The notes: generated by a model not told the origin, from the sequence alone. 64,000 nt of DNA from Comamonas testosteroni (GCF_014076415.1 NZ_CP043568.1:3596001-3660000); one strand, 5' to 3'. Shown: positions 51,426 to 62,528, numbered from the stretch's first letter. Made by a program: numbers and translations.

Positions 51426-52480
51426 TCCCAACCCCTATGCCTCAAAACACCGTCCAAGCATCCTCCTCGCAACATGGCTTGCGCGCCCTCTGGCGCCGGC
51501 GTGGAGCGGGTGCCTGGCTGCTGTGGCCGCTATCGCTGCTCTATGGAGTGCTGCAGGCCTGGAATGCCAGGCGCATGCTCGGCCGCCAGCAAAGCGCCGG
51601 CCTGCCTGTCATCGTTGTCGGCAATGTGATTGCGGGCGGTGCGGGCAAGACCCCTGTGACCCAGGCCGTGGTGGCCCACCTCAAGGCCAGGGGCTGGCAG
51701 CCGGCTATCATCTCGCGCGGCTATGGCCGCAGCATAGAGAGCGGGCAGGATTGCCGCGAGGCCCTGCCGGACAGCCCCGCCAGCGAGGTCGGCGACGAGC
51801 CTGCCCTGCTGGCACGCAGCACCGGCGTGCCGGTCTTTGTCGCCTCCAGGCGTCTGGAGGCGGCGCAAGCGCTGCGCCAGCGCTACCCGCAGGTCGACGT
51901 GATCGTGAGCGACGACGGCCTGCAACATCTGGCCATGGCACGCGATGTGGAGCTGTGCGTCTTCAATGATGAAGGAGTTGGCAACGGCTTTCTGCTGCCC
52001 GCAGGCCCGTTGCGCGAGCCCTGGCCTCGCCCGGTCACGGCCACACTGCATGCAGGCCAGCCGCCCCGGCCACTGGGCTCTTCACCGGCGTTCGCGCTGC
52101 AGCGCAGCCTGGCCGAGACCGCCCACAACGGTCATGGCCAGAGCATCCTGCTGCACAGCCTGGCCGCGCAGAGCCCGGAGGCCGTGGCCGCCGTGGCACG
52201 CCCCGAGTCCTTTTTTGCCATGCTGACCGCCCAGGGCATCACTCCGGCAGCAACCCAGGCCCTGCCCGATCACTATGATTTCGAGAGCTTCTCGCGCACG
52301 CTGGAAAACGACAAACCCTTGATTTGCACCGAAAAAGATGCCGTCAAACTCTGGCGCAGCCATCCTGAAGCCTGGGCCGTGCCCCTGCAGTTGCAGCTGC
52401 CGCAGGCCTTCTGGGAGCTGCTGGATGCGCAACTGGCCAAGGCCAACGCCAATATTCGCCGCGATGGCAAGCCAGCCTGA
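51422..52480 (+). CDS. lpxK: tetraacyldisaccharide 4'-kinase
   Basis: This 352-residue kinase has the P-loop GNVIAGGAGKTPVTQ (about 64-78), ISRGYGR and the late motif ICTEKDAVKL. It phosphorylates the lipid A precursor at the 4' position at the inner membrane. Met at 51437 is an equally possible start. It heads the lpxK-Trm112-kdsB-adk set; its 5' end overlaps the permease fragment. Confidence 0.93.
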   Translation: MIPTPMPQNTVQASSSQHGLRALWRRRGAGAWLLWPLSLLYGVLQAWNARRMLGRQQSAGLPVIVVGNVIAGGAGKTPVTQAVVAHLKARGWQPAIISRGYGRSIESGQDCREALPDSPASEVGDEPALLARSTGVPVFVASRRLEAAQALRQRYPQVDVIVSDDGLQHLAMARDVELCVFNDEGVGNGFLLPAGPLREPWPRPVTATLHAGQPPRPLGSSPAFALQRSLAETAHNGHGQSILLHSLAAQSPEAVAAVARPESFFAMLTAQGITPAATQALPDHYDFESFSRTLENDKPLICTEKDAVKLWRSHPEAWAVPLQLQLPQAFWELLDAQLAKANANIRRDGKPA

Positions 52481-52576
52481 CTATCATTGAGCCTACGGAT
52501 CAACAGCGTTTGATCACCTCTTTTTGCAGCGCCAGCCCCCTGCTGGCGCCCTCATCCCGTTTTGCAGGAATACTCC

Positions 52577-52768
52577 ATGGACGCCAAACTTCTCGAACTG
52601 CTGGTCTGCCCCGTCACCAAGGGCCCGCTGCGCTTTGACCGCGAGCATCAGGAGCTGATCAGCCACAGCGCGCGTCTGGCCTATCCCGTGCGCGACGGCA
52701 TCCCGGTGCTGCTGGAAAACGAAGCCCGCACCCTGTCCGACGACGAGCTGGAAGAAGAAAAGCAATAA
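52577..52768 (+). CDS. Trm112-family (YcaR-like) protein
   Basis: A 63-residue protein begins [20 protein letters not shown], the standard Trm112/YcaR fold with [10 protein letters not shown] and [15 protein letters not shown]. It usually sits between lpxK and kdsB, as here (3 nt before kdsB). Confidence 0.92.
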   Translation: MDAKLLELLVCPVTKGPLRFDREHQELISHSARLAYPVRDGIPVLLENEARTLSDDELEEEKQ

Positions 52769-52771
52769 GCC

Positions 52772-53548
52772 ATGAGCTATACGGTACTGATCCCCGCCCG
52801 CCTGTCCTCGACCCGTCTGCCCGGCAAGCCCCTGGCGGATATTGCCGGCCTGCCGATGGTGGCGCGTGTGGCCCAGCGCGCGGCTCTGGCCGGCGCAGCC
52901 CGCTGCGTGGTGGCGGCCGACGACGAGAGCATTGTGGCGGCCTGCGCCCAGCATGGCGTCCAGGCCATCCTGACGCGCAAGGATCATCCAAGCGGCAGCG
53001 ACCGTCTGGCCGAAGCCTGTGCTCAACTGGGCCTGTCCGGCGACGATGTGGTCGTCAATGTGCAGGGCGACGAGCCGCTGATCGACCCCAAGCTGATCGA
53101 GGCTGTGGCACAGCTGCTGCTGGCCCGCCCCGAAGCCAGCATGGGCACGGCGGCTCATCCTATTGATAGCTTGACGGATTACCGCAACCCGAACGTGGTG
53201 AAGGTGGTCTGTGACGCCAAGGGTCTGGCCAGCTATTTCAGCCGCGCACCCATCCCCTGTTCACGCGACCACGGCGATGAAGCCTGGTGGCAGACGGCGG
53301 CCCCCAAGGCCGGTCACCCAGGTTTCACACCGCTGCGCCATATTGGCATCTACAGCTACAAGGCCGGTTTTCTGCGCGAGTTCCCGCAACTCTCGCCCGC
53401 CCCCACCGAAGCCATGGAGCAGCTGGAGCAGTTGCGCGCCCTCTGGCACGGCCACCGCATTGCCGTGCATATCACGCCCGATGCACCGGGTGCCGGCGTC
53501 GACACACCCGAAGATCTGGAGCGCGTGCGCGCCGTTTTCGCTGGTTGA
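52772..53548 (+). CDS. kdsB: 3-deoxy-manno-octulosonate cytidylyltransferase
   Basis: The 258-residue enzyme begins [20 protein letters not shown], with [12 protein letters not shown] and [13 protein letters not shown] as nucleotide-binding motifs, and [11 protein letters not shown] at the end. It activates KDO with CTP for lipopolysaccharide core synthesis. Context with lpxK supports this. Confidence 0.95.
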   Translation: MSYTVLIPARLSSTRLPGKPLADIAGLPMVARVAQRAALAGAARCVVAADDESIVAACAQHGVQAILTRKDHPSGSDRLAEACAQLGLSGDDVVVNVQGDEPLIDPKLIEAVAQLLLARPEASMGTAAHPIDSLTDYRNPNVVKVVCDAKGLASYFSRAPIPCSRDHGDEAWWQTAAPKAGHPGFTPLRHIGIYSYKAGFLREFPQLSPAPTEAMEQLEQLRALWHGHRIAVHITPDAPGAGVDTPEDLERVRAVFAG

Positions 53549-54595
<1,047 letters not shown>

Positions 54596-54655
54596 TCGCC
54601 CAGATCACTCGCGCGTGGAGCCTTGCCGCCTTTTCGCGGCCAGGCATCTCTGGGC

Positions 54656-54689
54656 AAAAAAGGCCGGTGTCCTCACCGGCCTTTTTTGT
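54656..54689. terminator. terminator after adk
   Basis: AAAAAAGGCCGGTG-TCCT-CACCGGCCTTTTTT, strong on both strands. Confidence 0.9.
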
Positions 54690-54871
54690 TCTTGAAGCTC
54701 GTGCTCCCGCCCTTCCGGCCGACATCAGTCCGGTGCGAAAAAGCTGCACCGAGGATGGCATTGGAGCCATCAATATTCATAGCTGCCTGCGCCTACACTC
54801 ATTGGATTTCAGACCCAAACAGCATAAATACTCTGTATCAATGAAGGCCAGCAGCTCTCATAATAAGAGCA

Positions 54872-55855
54872 TCAACCTAATGCGCGAGGCCAGCCCATCA
54901 GCTCCAGCATCAGGCTGATTCTGGCCTTGGCCGCCGGCAGGCTGCTCATAAGGCTATCTCGCGCTCCCTCGGCATGCACCACCTGCCCCTCCTCGCACCG
55001 GGTCGTGATGCGCAAAGCCATGCCCTGCGCCTGCGCCCAGTCCAGGGCTGGCCCCAGCGCCTCATGGATAGTGCCATTGCCCGTGCCGACCACCACCACG
55101 GCACGCACGCCTGCCGAATTCCAGGCCTGCATCACCGCCAGCGCCACGGCGCTGCTGCAGCCCGCATGGCTATGAAGCAGCTCCACCAGGGGCCAGTGAT
55201 CTGCGGGCGGTAAAGCGATTGCAGTGGAGCTGGCCGCAACGACCCGGGGCAGGCCGCCCGTTGCCCAGCGCAGCCGCCCCTCCTCCACCCAGCCCTGCGG
55301 GCCGGCGCCACTGCCATCAAAGGCATCCACACGGTAGGGATGCACCTTGCGCACCTGGCGTGCACTGAACACCCGACCCGCCACCACGGCAAGCACACCG
55401 CGGCCAGCAGCCTGCGTGTCGGCCGCACAGGCCACGGCATCGCGCAGATTGCCAGGGCCGTCGGCCGAAATCGCTGTCGCCGGGCGCATGGCGCAGGTCA
55501 GCACCACGGGCTTTGCCGGGTGCAGAACACATTGCAGAAACCAGGCGGTTTCCTCCAGGGTGTCGGTGCCGTGGGTGATGACAATACCGCTCACATCATC
55601 ACGCGCGAGCAGCTCGGCACATCGCAGCGCGAGTGCATGCCAGGTCGCGTGATCCATATCCTTGCTGTCCAGCTGCGCCAGCTGCTCCGCCTGCAGCGAC
55701 GCCGCAGCAACGCCTTCCAGGTCCGGCACGGCCTGCAGCAGCTGAGCCACGCCCAGCTGGGCCGCACGGTAGCCCACACTGGTGCCAGCCTGCTCGGCAA
55801 CTCCGGCAATCGTGCCACCGGTGCCCAGGATGACGATATTTTTGTCACGTTCCAC
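54872..55855 (-). CDS. L-asparaginase
   Basis: This 327-residue protein starts with GTG (MERDKNIVILGTGGTIAG). It has both active-site motifs: ILGTGGTIAG (Thr near 15) and VITHGTDTLEETAWFL (about 93-108), plus the RPATAISADGPGNL loop. It has no signal peptide, so it is probably cytoplasmic. It hydrolyses asparagine to aspartate and ammonia. It diverges from lexA with only 82 nt between. Confidence 0.9.
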   Translation of the reverse strand: MERDKNIVILGTGGTIAGVAEQAGTSVGYRAAQLGVAQLLQAVPDLEGVAAASLQAEQLAQLDSKDMDHATWHALALRCAELLARDDVSGIVITHGTDTLEETAWFLQCVLHPAKPVVLTCAMRPATAISADGPGNLRDAVACAADTQAAGRGVLAVVAGRVFSARQVRKVHPYRVDAFDGSGAGPQGWVEEGRLRWATGGLPRVVAASSTAIALPPADHWPLVELLHSHAGCSSAVALAVMQAWNSAGVRAVVVVGTGNGTIHEALGPALDWAQAQGMALRITTRCEEGQVVHAEGARDSLMSSLPAAKARISLMLELMGWPRALG

Positions 55856-55889
55856 TTGCAGTCCTCTTCAAACTGATTAAAAATACAGG

Positions 55890-55909
55890 TACTGGATGAA
55901 CACACAGTA
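55890..55909 (+). promoter_or_regulatory. LexA binding site (SOS box)
   Basis: TACTG-GATGAACACA-CAGTA contains CTG-N10-CAG with flanking TA and TA, the classical SOS box. It covers an ATG at 55896, which argues that this codon is not the lexA start and that LexA represses itself. Confidence 0.88.
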
Positions 55910-55937
55910 TTCATCATCGATCGATCAAGGAATGCCC

Positions 55938-56609
55938 ATGGACCACCCCAAGCTCACTCCCCGCCAGCAGCAGATTCTGGACCTCATCCAGTCCACCATC
56001 GCTCGCACGGGTGCGCCCCCTACCCGGGCCGAGATTGCCAGCACCTTTGGCTTCAAGTCGGCCAATGCTGCAGAAGAGCATTTGCAGGCACTGGCACGCA
56101 AGGGCGTCATAGATCTGGTCAGCGGCACATCGCGCGGCATTCGCCTGCGCGCCGATACCGTGCGCACCATCAATGCGGCACGCGGCGCCAGCTTTGCGCT
56201 GCCGCTCACGGCCCTGGCCCCGCTGGTGCTTCCCCTGGTCGGCCGCGTCGCTGCCGGCTCGCCTATTCTGGCCCAGGAACATATCGATCAGAGCTATTCG
56301 GTCGAGCCCAGCCTGTTTGCCGCCAAGCCCGATTACCTGCTCAAGGTCCGCGGGATGTCCATGCGTGACGCGGGCATCATGGACGGCGACCTGCTCGCGG
56401 TACAGGCTACGCATGAAGCGCGCAACGGCCAGATTGTGGTGGCCCGCCTCGGTGACGACGTGACCGTCAAGCGCTTCAAGCGCACGCCTCAGGGCATCGA
56501 GCTGCTACCCGAGAACCCAGACTACAAGATCATTCACGTCGATCCTGAAGAGCCGTTCGCCATCGAAGGCCTGGCCGTAGGCCTTATCCGCAACAGCATG
56601 TTCATGTAA
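55938..56609 (+). CDS. lexA: LexA repressor
   Basis: The 223-residue protein starts at ATG 55938 ([20 protein letters not shown]), preceded by CAAGGA; ATG 55932 is less well spaced, and upstream codons lie in the SOS box. The winged HTH spans 1-65 ([23 protein letters not shown]). The Ala-Gly cleavage site is in VGRVAAGSP, the catalytic Ser in GMSMRDAGI and the Lys in VTVKRFKR. An insertion rich in Ala/Leu before the cleavage site is usual in this family branch. Confidence 0.95.
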   Translation: MDHPKLTPRQQQILDLIQSTIARTGAPPTRAEIASTFGFKSANAAEEHLQALARKGVIDLVSGTSRGIRLRADTVRTINAARGASFALPLTALAPLVLPLVGRVAAGSPILAQEHIDQSYSVEPSLFAAKPDYLLKVRGMSMRDAGIMDGDLLAVQATHEARNGQIVVARLGDDVTVKRFKRTPQGIELLPENPDYKIIHVDPEEPFAIEGLAVGLIRNSMFM

Positions 56610-56778
56610 CGGGCAGACGGCGTCCCTCCGTCTATGCAGCCGAGGCACCGAGCCTCCTTCCCTCTCAAGCCCAGGTGGTAGGCGCGAAGCCGTTGAGCTT
56701 CGCCCTGGGCGGAGCTTTGCCGAAAGAACGCAATCCTGCCCTTATCCATGCCGCGAGGTCATCAAAAGGAGTTGCCAA

Positions 56779-57201
56779 ATGGGATTCGCCACATCACTGC
56801 AGGCTTTGACACGCCTGACCATGAAAGGCCTGCCTGCCACGCTGTCGCCCAATCCGAACTTCAGCTCCGATGACGCAAGCGAAGCCGCTGCAGAGCCCGT
56901 ATCCTTCACTGCCAATCGTCCAATGGCGAAGCAGATCGGCATCCCTGTCATGCGCGCCAACCGCGGCCGCAGTCGCCTCGGCAGCAATACACTTCGCCCG
57001 CAGGCCTTTGCTGCGACCCCAGAGCTTCAATCGCCAATAATCGACCAGTCGACACAAGCAGCTTCTCCACGACTTCTCAAAATCGTGCAGCGAGAACCGC
57101 GCAGGCAACCCGAATGCCTGCTGATCTGCGGACGCATGGCCGATGTCTGCGCCGCGCTGGAGCGTATGGCACTCCATGAGCAAACGGCCCCGCAAGTCTG
57201 A
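56779..57201 (+). CDS. hypothetical protein
   Basis: A 140-residue protein begins MGFATSLQALTRLTMKGL with AAAAGGAG upstream. The start is variable and low-complexity; the C-terminal part (ECLLICGRMADVCAALERMA) is a short motif I associate with small Comamonadaceae proteins. Function unknown. Confidence 0.6.
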   Translation: MGFATSLQALTRLTMKGLPATLSPNPNFSSDDASEAAAEPVSFTANRPMAKQIGIPVMRANRGRSRLGSNTLRPQAFAATPELQSPIIDQSTQAASPRLLKIVQREPRRQPECLLICGRMADVCAALERMALHEQTAPQV

Positions 57202-57620
57202 AAGCACAATGAGGTTTGCCTGCCTGCACTTATGCAGCCCCGAACCCGACCCGAAATAGGCCTGCAGGCAATGTAACAGGGCTTCCATATGCATCCAACA
57301 AGAAGCCATCGCAACGCTCTTGGCCCATCGGCCGGCAGATATGGCGCCAGACAACGCTGCCAACAGTGCATAGGCGAAAAACTCGATGTCGCCAAAACAG
57401 ACCCTCAGTATTGGCGCCGAACGATCTGGATCGCCATGTAAATTATTTGCTGATGCTCTGCCTGCCCCTGCCCGCCGGAGCGCATTTTGCACAAGCCTCG
57501 CAGCCTTCTAAACTCCTTGTCAGGCACGAATATCCGTCAGAACAGATACCCGGATCAGGGTATTGCGGCACCTCTTCGACAGTGGAAACATTCATATACA
57601 CATGTCAACGAGGGCGTCTT
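57202..57620. other. intergenic region, no gene seen
   Basis: About 420 bp. Frames on either strand here lack ribosome sites and family features. A short palindromic run near 57,560 was not interpretable. Confidence 0.4.
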
Positions 57621-57866
57621 ATGAGTGCCTACCGCAAGCTCTTGCAGCACATACAGGCCAAAGACGCCAATGGAGACCTGCGCCTGATTCTGGTCTATCA
57701 GAGTTTTGATGAGATCGACATGCCGCATGGCGTCTCCATACGCCCGTCTGCCATTTACTTTGAAACTGCCGATCACCAGGAGGTCAACTGGCTCAATCCA
57801 CAGCAGTTCGAGATAGAGGCCACTGGCGAAATCCTCAATCGCGTTCCTCCTTCGCCCGAGGAATGA
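57621..57866 (+). CDS. small hypothetical protein
   Basis: An 81-residue protein begins MSAYRKLLQHIQAKDANGDL with GAGGG 6 nt upstream. It has a mixed alpha-beta pattern ending in FEIEATGEILNRVPPSPEE. Family unknown. Confidence 0.55.
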   Translation: MSAYRKLLQHIQAKDANGDLRLILVYQSFDEIDMPHGVSIRPSAIYFETADHQEVNWLNPQQFEIEATGEILNRVPPSPEE

Positions 57867-58010
57867 GACGATTCGACGAGACCGCCCCTTGTTACAGAGT
57901 CTTACCTCCTGTCTGCAACTCTGCTGCATTCAAAAACTAGGCATTGCGCGGCTCCAGGTATTGGAATAAATTGATTTCCAGGCACATCTTCCGGCATCAG
58001 GAGGTTGAAC

Positions 58011-58472
58011 ATGTTCAAGCACCTGCTCATTCCCACCGATGGCACCAAACTGTCAGAGGCTGCCGTGCGTGCTGGCGTTCTGCTTGCGCGTGAACAAGGC
58101 GCCAAGGTGACCGGCCTGTATGTCATGCCCGATTACCGCGCCATCATCTACGGCGCAGACGCACTGCTGACTTACAACAGCGCAGAGTTCGAGCGCAGTG
58201 CCAACAGCGATGCAGATGCGGCTTTGCAGTTCGTTGACCAGATTGCCAGACCTGAAGGCGTACCCTGCAACTTTGTGCGAGTCACCCACGCCTCTGTTTA
58301 CCAAGCCATTGTTCAGCAGGCGCAGGAATTGCAATGCGACCTGATTTGCATGGCTTCACACGGTCGCAAAGGTATCGGCGGAATTTTGCTGGGCAGCGAA
58401 ACCCAGCGCGTTCTGACCCACAGCCATGTCCCGGTGCTGGTACACCGGCCTGCCTCAACCGGCAAACATTAA
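58011..58472 (+). CDS. universal stress protein UspA-family (copy 1)
   Basis: A 153-residue protein starts MFKHLLIPTDGTKLSEAAVR with AGGAGG 6 nt upstream. The ATP-binding loop is GRKGIGGILLGSETQRVL near the C-terminus (G-x2-G-x9-G-S). It is very similar to the second copy at 61995. TTGATTT lies 40 nt before the start, and a comparable motif lies 45 nt before the second gene. Confidence 0.93.
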   Translation: MFKHLLIPTDGTKLSEAAVRAGVLLAREQGAKVTGLYVMPDYRAIIYGADALLTYNSAEFERSANSDADAALQFVDQIARPEGVPCNFVRVTHASVYQAIVQQAQELQCDLICMASHGRKGIGGILLGSETQRVLTHSHVPVLVHRPASTGKH

Positions 58473-58778
58473 GGAGCCAGAAATATCGAATGGCAGTCCT
58501 GCCTGTCGCACGCTCGCCTCGATACAAGGCGGGCACAAGCGACTTGCAAGTCATGGCTGCAAAATGCAGGCCCGCAAGTCAGAAGTTGCTGGCCGCACCC
58601 GATGGGGCAACCTGTCAACCGTTCAAACGCGTCAGCAACAGTGCAAGAGCGATAAACGGCGATTGAGGCCAAAGTAACGCCTCTGCCAACTATTCAAATG
58701 CATTGACTGTGTGAGCTGCAGAACCGGATCGAGAGGACCCCGAAACTTGCCCGCCTTGCGCGGGCATTTTTTTGGCTG
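58473..58778. other. region downstream of UspA copy 1, with terminator
   Basis: No gene is seen. TGCCCGCC-TTG-CGCGGGCATTTTTTT (58748-58773) is a good terminator for the plus strand and lies between converging genes. Confidence 0.7.
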
Positions 58779-59162
58779 CTAGGCACATCGCTCCGATACT
58801 TCTCCCAATCGCTCACGATGCCCAGGCAAGGTGAACAGAATCTGGAGATTCTGCGAGTCCATTTGCTGCACCACGATGGAGCCGTCTTCGTGCAGATAGA
58901 TCCGCACAGTGTGTTCATCATCCAGATCCCAGTGCGCAACGCTCGTATTCACCCCCCGCCAGCCATGCTCCTCGCACAGCCGACGCCGGCGCAAGGCCTT
59001 CAAAAATTCCTGCGAAGCACCAAGCTCTGCATTGGTTTGCACCCAGCTGTCGATCACCAGCTCATAAGCCATCTGCTGCGTATGGCAAGGCTTGGCCAGC
59101 TTCATATGCCTGATCCAGGCATCTAGACGGGAGGCAAAAGTGTATTGCAGGTGGTGGGACAT
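58779..59162 (-). CDS. hypothetical protein
   Basis: A 127-residue protein begins MSHHLQYTFASRLDAWIRHM. The N-terminal half is helical. The C-terminal half (VAHWDLDDEHTVRIYLHEDG, SIVVQQMDSQNLQILFTL) looks like a beta sheet. It reads as a genuine gene from codon use, but I know no family. Confidence 0.55.
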   Translation of the reverse strand: MSHHLQYTFASRLDAWIRHMKLAKPCHTQQMAYELVIDSWVQTNAELGASQEFLKALRRRRLCEEHGWRGVNTSVAHWDLDDEHTVRIYLHEDGSIVVQQMDSQNLQILFTLPGHRERLGEVSERCA

Positions 59163-59875
59163 GGGCTTTTTTTGAATTCAGTAGTGCATCGGGCCAGATC
59201 GCCGCTTGCACATCAAAATCAGAATTTTCCTACGCCCAATTTACCGAAAAGTGCAGCAGAAACAAAATCTACATCACCAAAAGGTTCAGGGTTTAACACT
59301 GCTTGATGACTGACCTGAGAGACAACTGGCAACGCGAGACTGGCCAGAGCCACGGTGAACCCTGAGCCTGCACGATGACATATCTCAGGATTGGATAAGC
59401 TGGCTCCGGGACGCTTGCCAACTGCTCAGCCACCGCATTGCCAAGTATTTCGTGAGTACCTACCGGTGACTTGCTTGTTGAAATTCAGGCAAGGCGTTTC
59501 AGCCCTGCTTTCGATGACTCAGGCCTAGAGCATCGCCATCCGGAAATTCAATGCGCCTCTCTAAAAATTGTCATCATCAGGCAATTTTTACCCTCAAGCC
59601 CATACCGGCTCAGGATAGATTTCATTAAAAAAATCTATCTTTTCACTCAGTTACTTAGCACGGCCACTTCATCAAGAAAAGATGACAGCGGCACCGGCAA
59701 AGCACCTCCTCGGCGCTTCAAAGAAGCTCACACATCAGATCTGTCCTATCCATTGGCACGATCTGTAAGTGCCTACATACTTCCTTACATCCTCTTGATA
59801 CAACATCAGTCAAATGCAATGAAATGTCAGCTCGCAGGTCCTGCGGCAAGTCGTTGAGCAACAGGGAGTTTCGTC
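59163..59875. other. intergenic region, no gene seen
   Basis: About 710 bp with no supported frame; a 128-codon frame (59471-59857) has no ribosome site and no family features. The next gene has CAGGGAG upstream of its start. Confidence 0.4.
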
Positions 59876-60184
59876 ATGAGAAAAGTTAATCCTGCCGCCA
59901 AGAACGCGAACCGCGCTTTTGTCCGTCTGCACACGTATGTGACCAAGCAATTCGACTGGGATCTCTTCACCAAGGACTACCGGGTAGTCCTGCACACAGA
60001 CGAGGATGGAGGCGTCACGCTCTACATCGTCAAGGTCTTCGACAAGGATGGACAGCCTGCCGCACTGGGACCAAAGATCCCTAACCAGATTACGTTCTCT
60101 TACCGCCAAGCTCCCATCATGTCGGTATGGACAGAGTTCTTCAACGACGGCAAATTCAGTTGGCGCAATGTCTCCTGCCGCTAG
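59876..60184 (+). CDS. small hypothetical protein
   Basis: A 102-residue protein starts MRKVNPAAKNANRAFVRLHT with GGGAG upstream. A central stretch (YRVVLHTDEDGGVTLYIVKVF) suggests beta strands. Unknown. Confidence 0.55.
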   Translation: MRKVNPAAKNANRAFVRLHTYVTKQFDWDLFTKDYRVVLHTDEDGGVTLYIVKVFDKDGQPAALGPKIPNQITFSYRQAPIMSVWTEFFNDGKFSWRNVSCR

Positions 60185-60279
60185 GGCGCGGCGGTGGTGG
60201 ATGGAGGCCCGGCTGTCGGCATAGACACCCGTCGCTGCGCCAGGAGCGCCATCCTGCCCAACACATTCAGGAGAGTTGC

Positions 60280-60684
60280 ATGACCCGCTTCCAACCGATG
60301 CTTGCAACTGCTGCCCTGCTCAGTCTCATGACGCTACATCTCAGCAGCAGCTCCATGGCACAGGCCGCCTTTACAACCCCGGGCGGCTACACCAACTCCT
60401 ACAGCGGCCAGATCACGGGCAACGGTATCGTGCAATACGGGCTCGAAACTCGGCCCTTCCAGCGCATGACCGTCACGCTCAACACCAACAACCCATCCAG
60501 CCAGATGAACGTCTTCAAGGACGGCTCTGCCCAGCCTCTATGCCAAGGCTCGGCCAACAACAACATCTGCACCTTCCGCATCGAGCGTGGTGCCAGCTAC
60601 CGTGTGCTGATCTTCCTCACGCGTGAAGCAGCCCTGCGCGGCGAAAGCGCACGCTTTACGCTCACCACCGAAGAAAGCACCTGA
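60280..60684 (+). CDS. secreted hypothetical protein
   Basis: A 134-residue protein begins MTRFQPMLATAALLSLMT and has a clear Sec signal peptide ending near AQA (about 29). The mature part is Asn/Ser/Gly-rich with two Cys (QPLCQGSANNNICTF), so a disulfide is likely. AGGAGAG precedes the ATG. Unknown periplasmic or extracellular role. Confidence 0.7.
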   Translation: MTRFQPMLATAALLSLMTLHLSSSSMAQAAFTTPGGYTNSYSGQITGNGIVQYGLETRPFQRMTVTLNTNNPSSQMNVFKDGSAQPLCQGSANNNICTFRIERGASYRVLIFLTREAALRGESARFTLTTEEST

Positions 60685-60768
60685 CGGCCTGACGGCCGTC
60701 AAGAGCACCTCAGTCCGTAGCTTGTAAACTGGTTTCAACAGATTCAAAGTGAAAGCCCGTGACACGAT

Positions 60769-61410
60769 ATGGAAAACTTTCCCAAAGACATCTACACCGA
60801 GCCCACGCCCGATGTGAATACCCTGGCCAACCTCGGTCCCCTCACCGGCATGGCCGGCATCTGGACCGGCAAGCGCGGCCTGGACATCAACCCCAAGGCT
60901 GACGGCCCCGAGAAGCAGGCCTTTATCGAGCATATGGAATGCCAGCCCATCGATGCGCAAACCAACGGGCCGCAGCTCTTCTATGGCCTGCGCTACCACA
61001 CGCGCATCGTCAAGCCCGACGACGTGGAAACCTTTCACGACCAGGTCGGTTACTGGCTGTGGGAGCCTGCCACCGGCAACATCATCCAGACCCTGACCAT
61101 CCCGCGCGGGCAGACCGCCATGGCCACGGGCAAGACCACGGCCGACGCTACCAGCTTCACCCTCAGGGCCGAGCGCGGCTCCACCGTCAACGGCATCTCC
61201 AGCAACCCCTTTCTGGAGCACGCATTCAGAACCGACGCCTATACCATCACCGTCACCAAGCACTCGGACGGCACATGGTCGTATGAGCAAGAAACCACGC
61301 TGACCATCCCCGGCCGCAGCGAGCCCTTTGCCCATACCGACCGCAACACCTTGCACAAGATTGGCGAGCCAACTCCCAACCCCACGGCAAGGGCTGCAGT
61401 TGAAATCTGA
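60769..61410 (+). CDS. heme-binding beta-barrel / FABP-like protein
   Basis: This 213-residue protein begins MENFPKDIYTEPTPDVNTLA. LTGMAGIWTGKRGLDINP, QLFYGLRYHTRIVKPDDVETFHDQVGYWLWEP (given in parts: YHTRIV and GYWLWEP) and the end FAHTDRNTLHKIG follow the nitrobindin-like DUF1794 barrel pattern. These are ten-stranded barrels that can hold heme. Ligand not proven here. Confidence 0.7.
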   Translation: MENFPKDIYTEPTPDVNTLANLGPLTGMAGIWTGKRGLDINPKADGPEKQAFIEHMECQPIDAQTNGPQLFYGLRYHTRIVKPDDVETFHDQVGYWLWEPATGNIIQTLTIPRGQTAMATGKTTADATSFTLRAERGSTVNGISSNPFLEHAFRTDAYTITVTKHSDGTWSYEQETTLTIPGRSEPFAHTDRNTLHKIGEPTPNPTARAAVEI

Positions 61411-61994
61411 TTAGCGCCATCCAAGGACTCCATGCCCCGGCCGAATTCGCTGGCTCCACAGGTTGCACGCTCCTTGACTACCGCATGGCCCGCGATGGCC
61501 TTACGCTGCTGGTCATGGCCCTTATGTGCAAGAAGGCGCTTGCCTTCAAACTGGCCTGTATGGATGCCCTCAATCTGGTCGCGAAGGCTGCGGCGCACTG
61601 CGTTCAAGACCTTGATACAGGGCAATGCTCACAGATGAGCGCATAGCAGCCATTTGCCGAACCTGAATTGCGGTCGCCCACCCTGCGCCATGTACAGCCG
61701 ATCGTGACCGAGCTCAGGCAGGCCTCCTTCGACAGCCTGCCGACCGGCAACAGCCGCAGGGAATGCTGCGCATGACCTTCGGTTAGTCTGCTTTTGATAG
61801 CTTCTAACGCTTTATGGATAAGGGCTTTAGGCGGCTTTTATCTGCGACTTCATGAATTTGATTTCCATCAAGAAACCGTCTGAATACTCATTTCAAGGTG
61901 TTGCATTAGCAGCCCTGGAGTGTGAGTATGAGTTCAGTGATCGATCGAATTGATTTGGCAACAAGACGCGCACCTATGCGCAAGGAGGCTGGAT
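61411..61994. other. intergenic region with a dispersed repeat
   Basis: About 580 bp. No intact gene is seen. A Comamonadaceae-type dispersed motif is at 61800-61850. TTGATTT (61950-61956) precedes the second UspA gene, and CAAGGAGG (61981-61988) is its ribosome site. Confidence 0.5.
61800..61850. repeat. Comamonadaceae-type intergenic repeat
   Basis: The block contains TTTTGATAGCTTCTAACGC and ATGGATAAGGGCTTTAGGC, a partly self-complementary unit that I recall as frequent between genes in Comamonas, Delftia and Acidovorax. A weaker relative may lie at about 54,765-54,800. Its function is not known to me. Confidence 0.45.
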
Positions 61995-62447
61995 ATGTTC
62001 AAGCACATTTTGATTCCTACGGACGGCTCTAAGCTCTCTGAGGCCGCGCTGCGCGCGGGCATACAACTGGCCAAGGAACAAGGCGCACAGGTGACGGCGC
62101 TGTATGTGATGCCGGATTACGCAGCCATGATTTACGGAGCCGAGGCGCTGATCGCCTACAACTCTGCAGAGTTCGACAAGAGCGCCCAGAAGGAAGCAGA
62201 TCAGGTGTTGCAAGCTGCCCTGGACATTGCCAAGACCGAGGGCGTGGCCTGCCAGACGGTGCGGGTAACGAATATCTCCATCAATCAGGCCATCATCAAG
62301 CAGGCGCAGGAGGGTAACTGCGATCTGATCTGCATGGCATCACACGGCCGCAAGGGCATTGCCGGCATTTTGCTGGGCAGCGAGACCCAGCGCGTACTGG
62401 TCAACAGCAGCATTCCGGTTCTGGTGCATCGCCCGGTTCAAGCCTGA
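61995..62447 (+). CDS. universal stress protein UspA-family (copy 2)
   Basis: A 150-residue protein starts MFKHILIPTDGSKLSEAALR with AAGGAGG upstream. It has the same loop GRKGIAGILLGSETQRVL and is closely similar to copy 1 throughout, so the two arose by duplication. The spacing of a TTGATTT motif to the start is also similar, which suggests shared control. Confidence 0.93.
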   Translation: MFKHILIPTDGSKLSEAALRAGIQLAKEQGAQVTALYVMPDYAAMIYGAEALIAYNSAEFDKSAQKEADQVLQAALDIAKTEGVACQTVRVTNISINQAIIKQAQEGNCDLICMASHGRKGIAGILLGSETQRVLVNSSIPVLVHRPVQA

Positions 62448-62491
62448 TTGACTGCGGCGCAGCCACTTCCCGGCCGCTCTCATAATACAAA

Positions 62492-62528
62492 CAGCGCCCC
62501 ATCGCCCTCGTGCGGTGGGGCGCTTTTT
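62492..62528 (+). terminator. terminator after UspA copy 2
   Basis: AGCGCCCCA and TGGGGCGCT flank a 12-nt loop and are followed by TTTTT. Confidence 0.8.

Noticed and set aside
56794..57492. 232-codon minus-strand frame near 57 kb
   Set aside because: It overlaps a plus-strand gene with a good ribosome site and its own sequence is Arg/Cys-rich without recognisable features.
60731..60743. CTG...CAG spacing that suggested a second SOS box
   Set aside because: The spacer is 7 nt, not 10, and flanking bases do not match.
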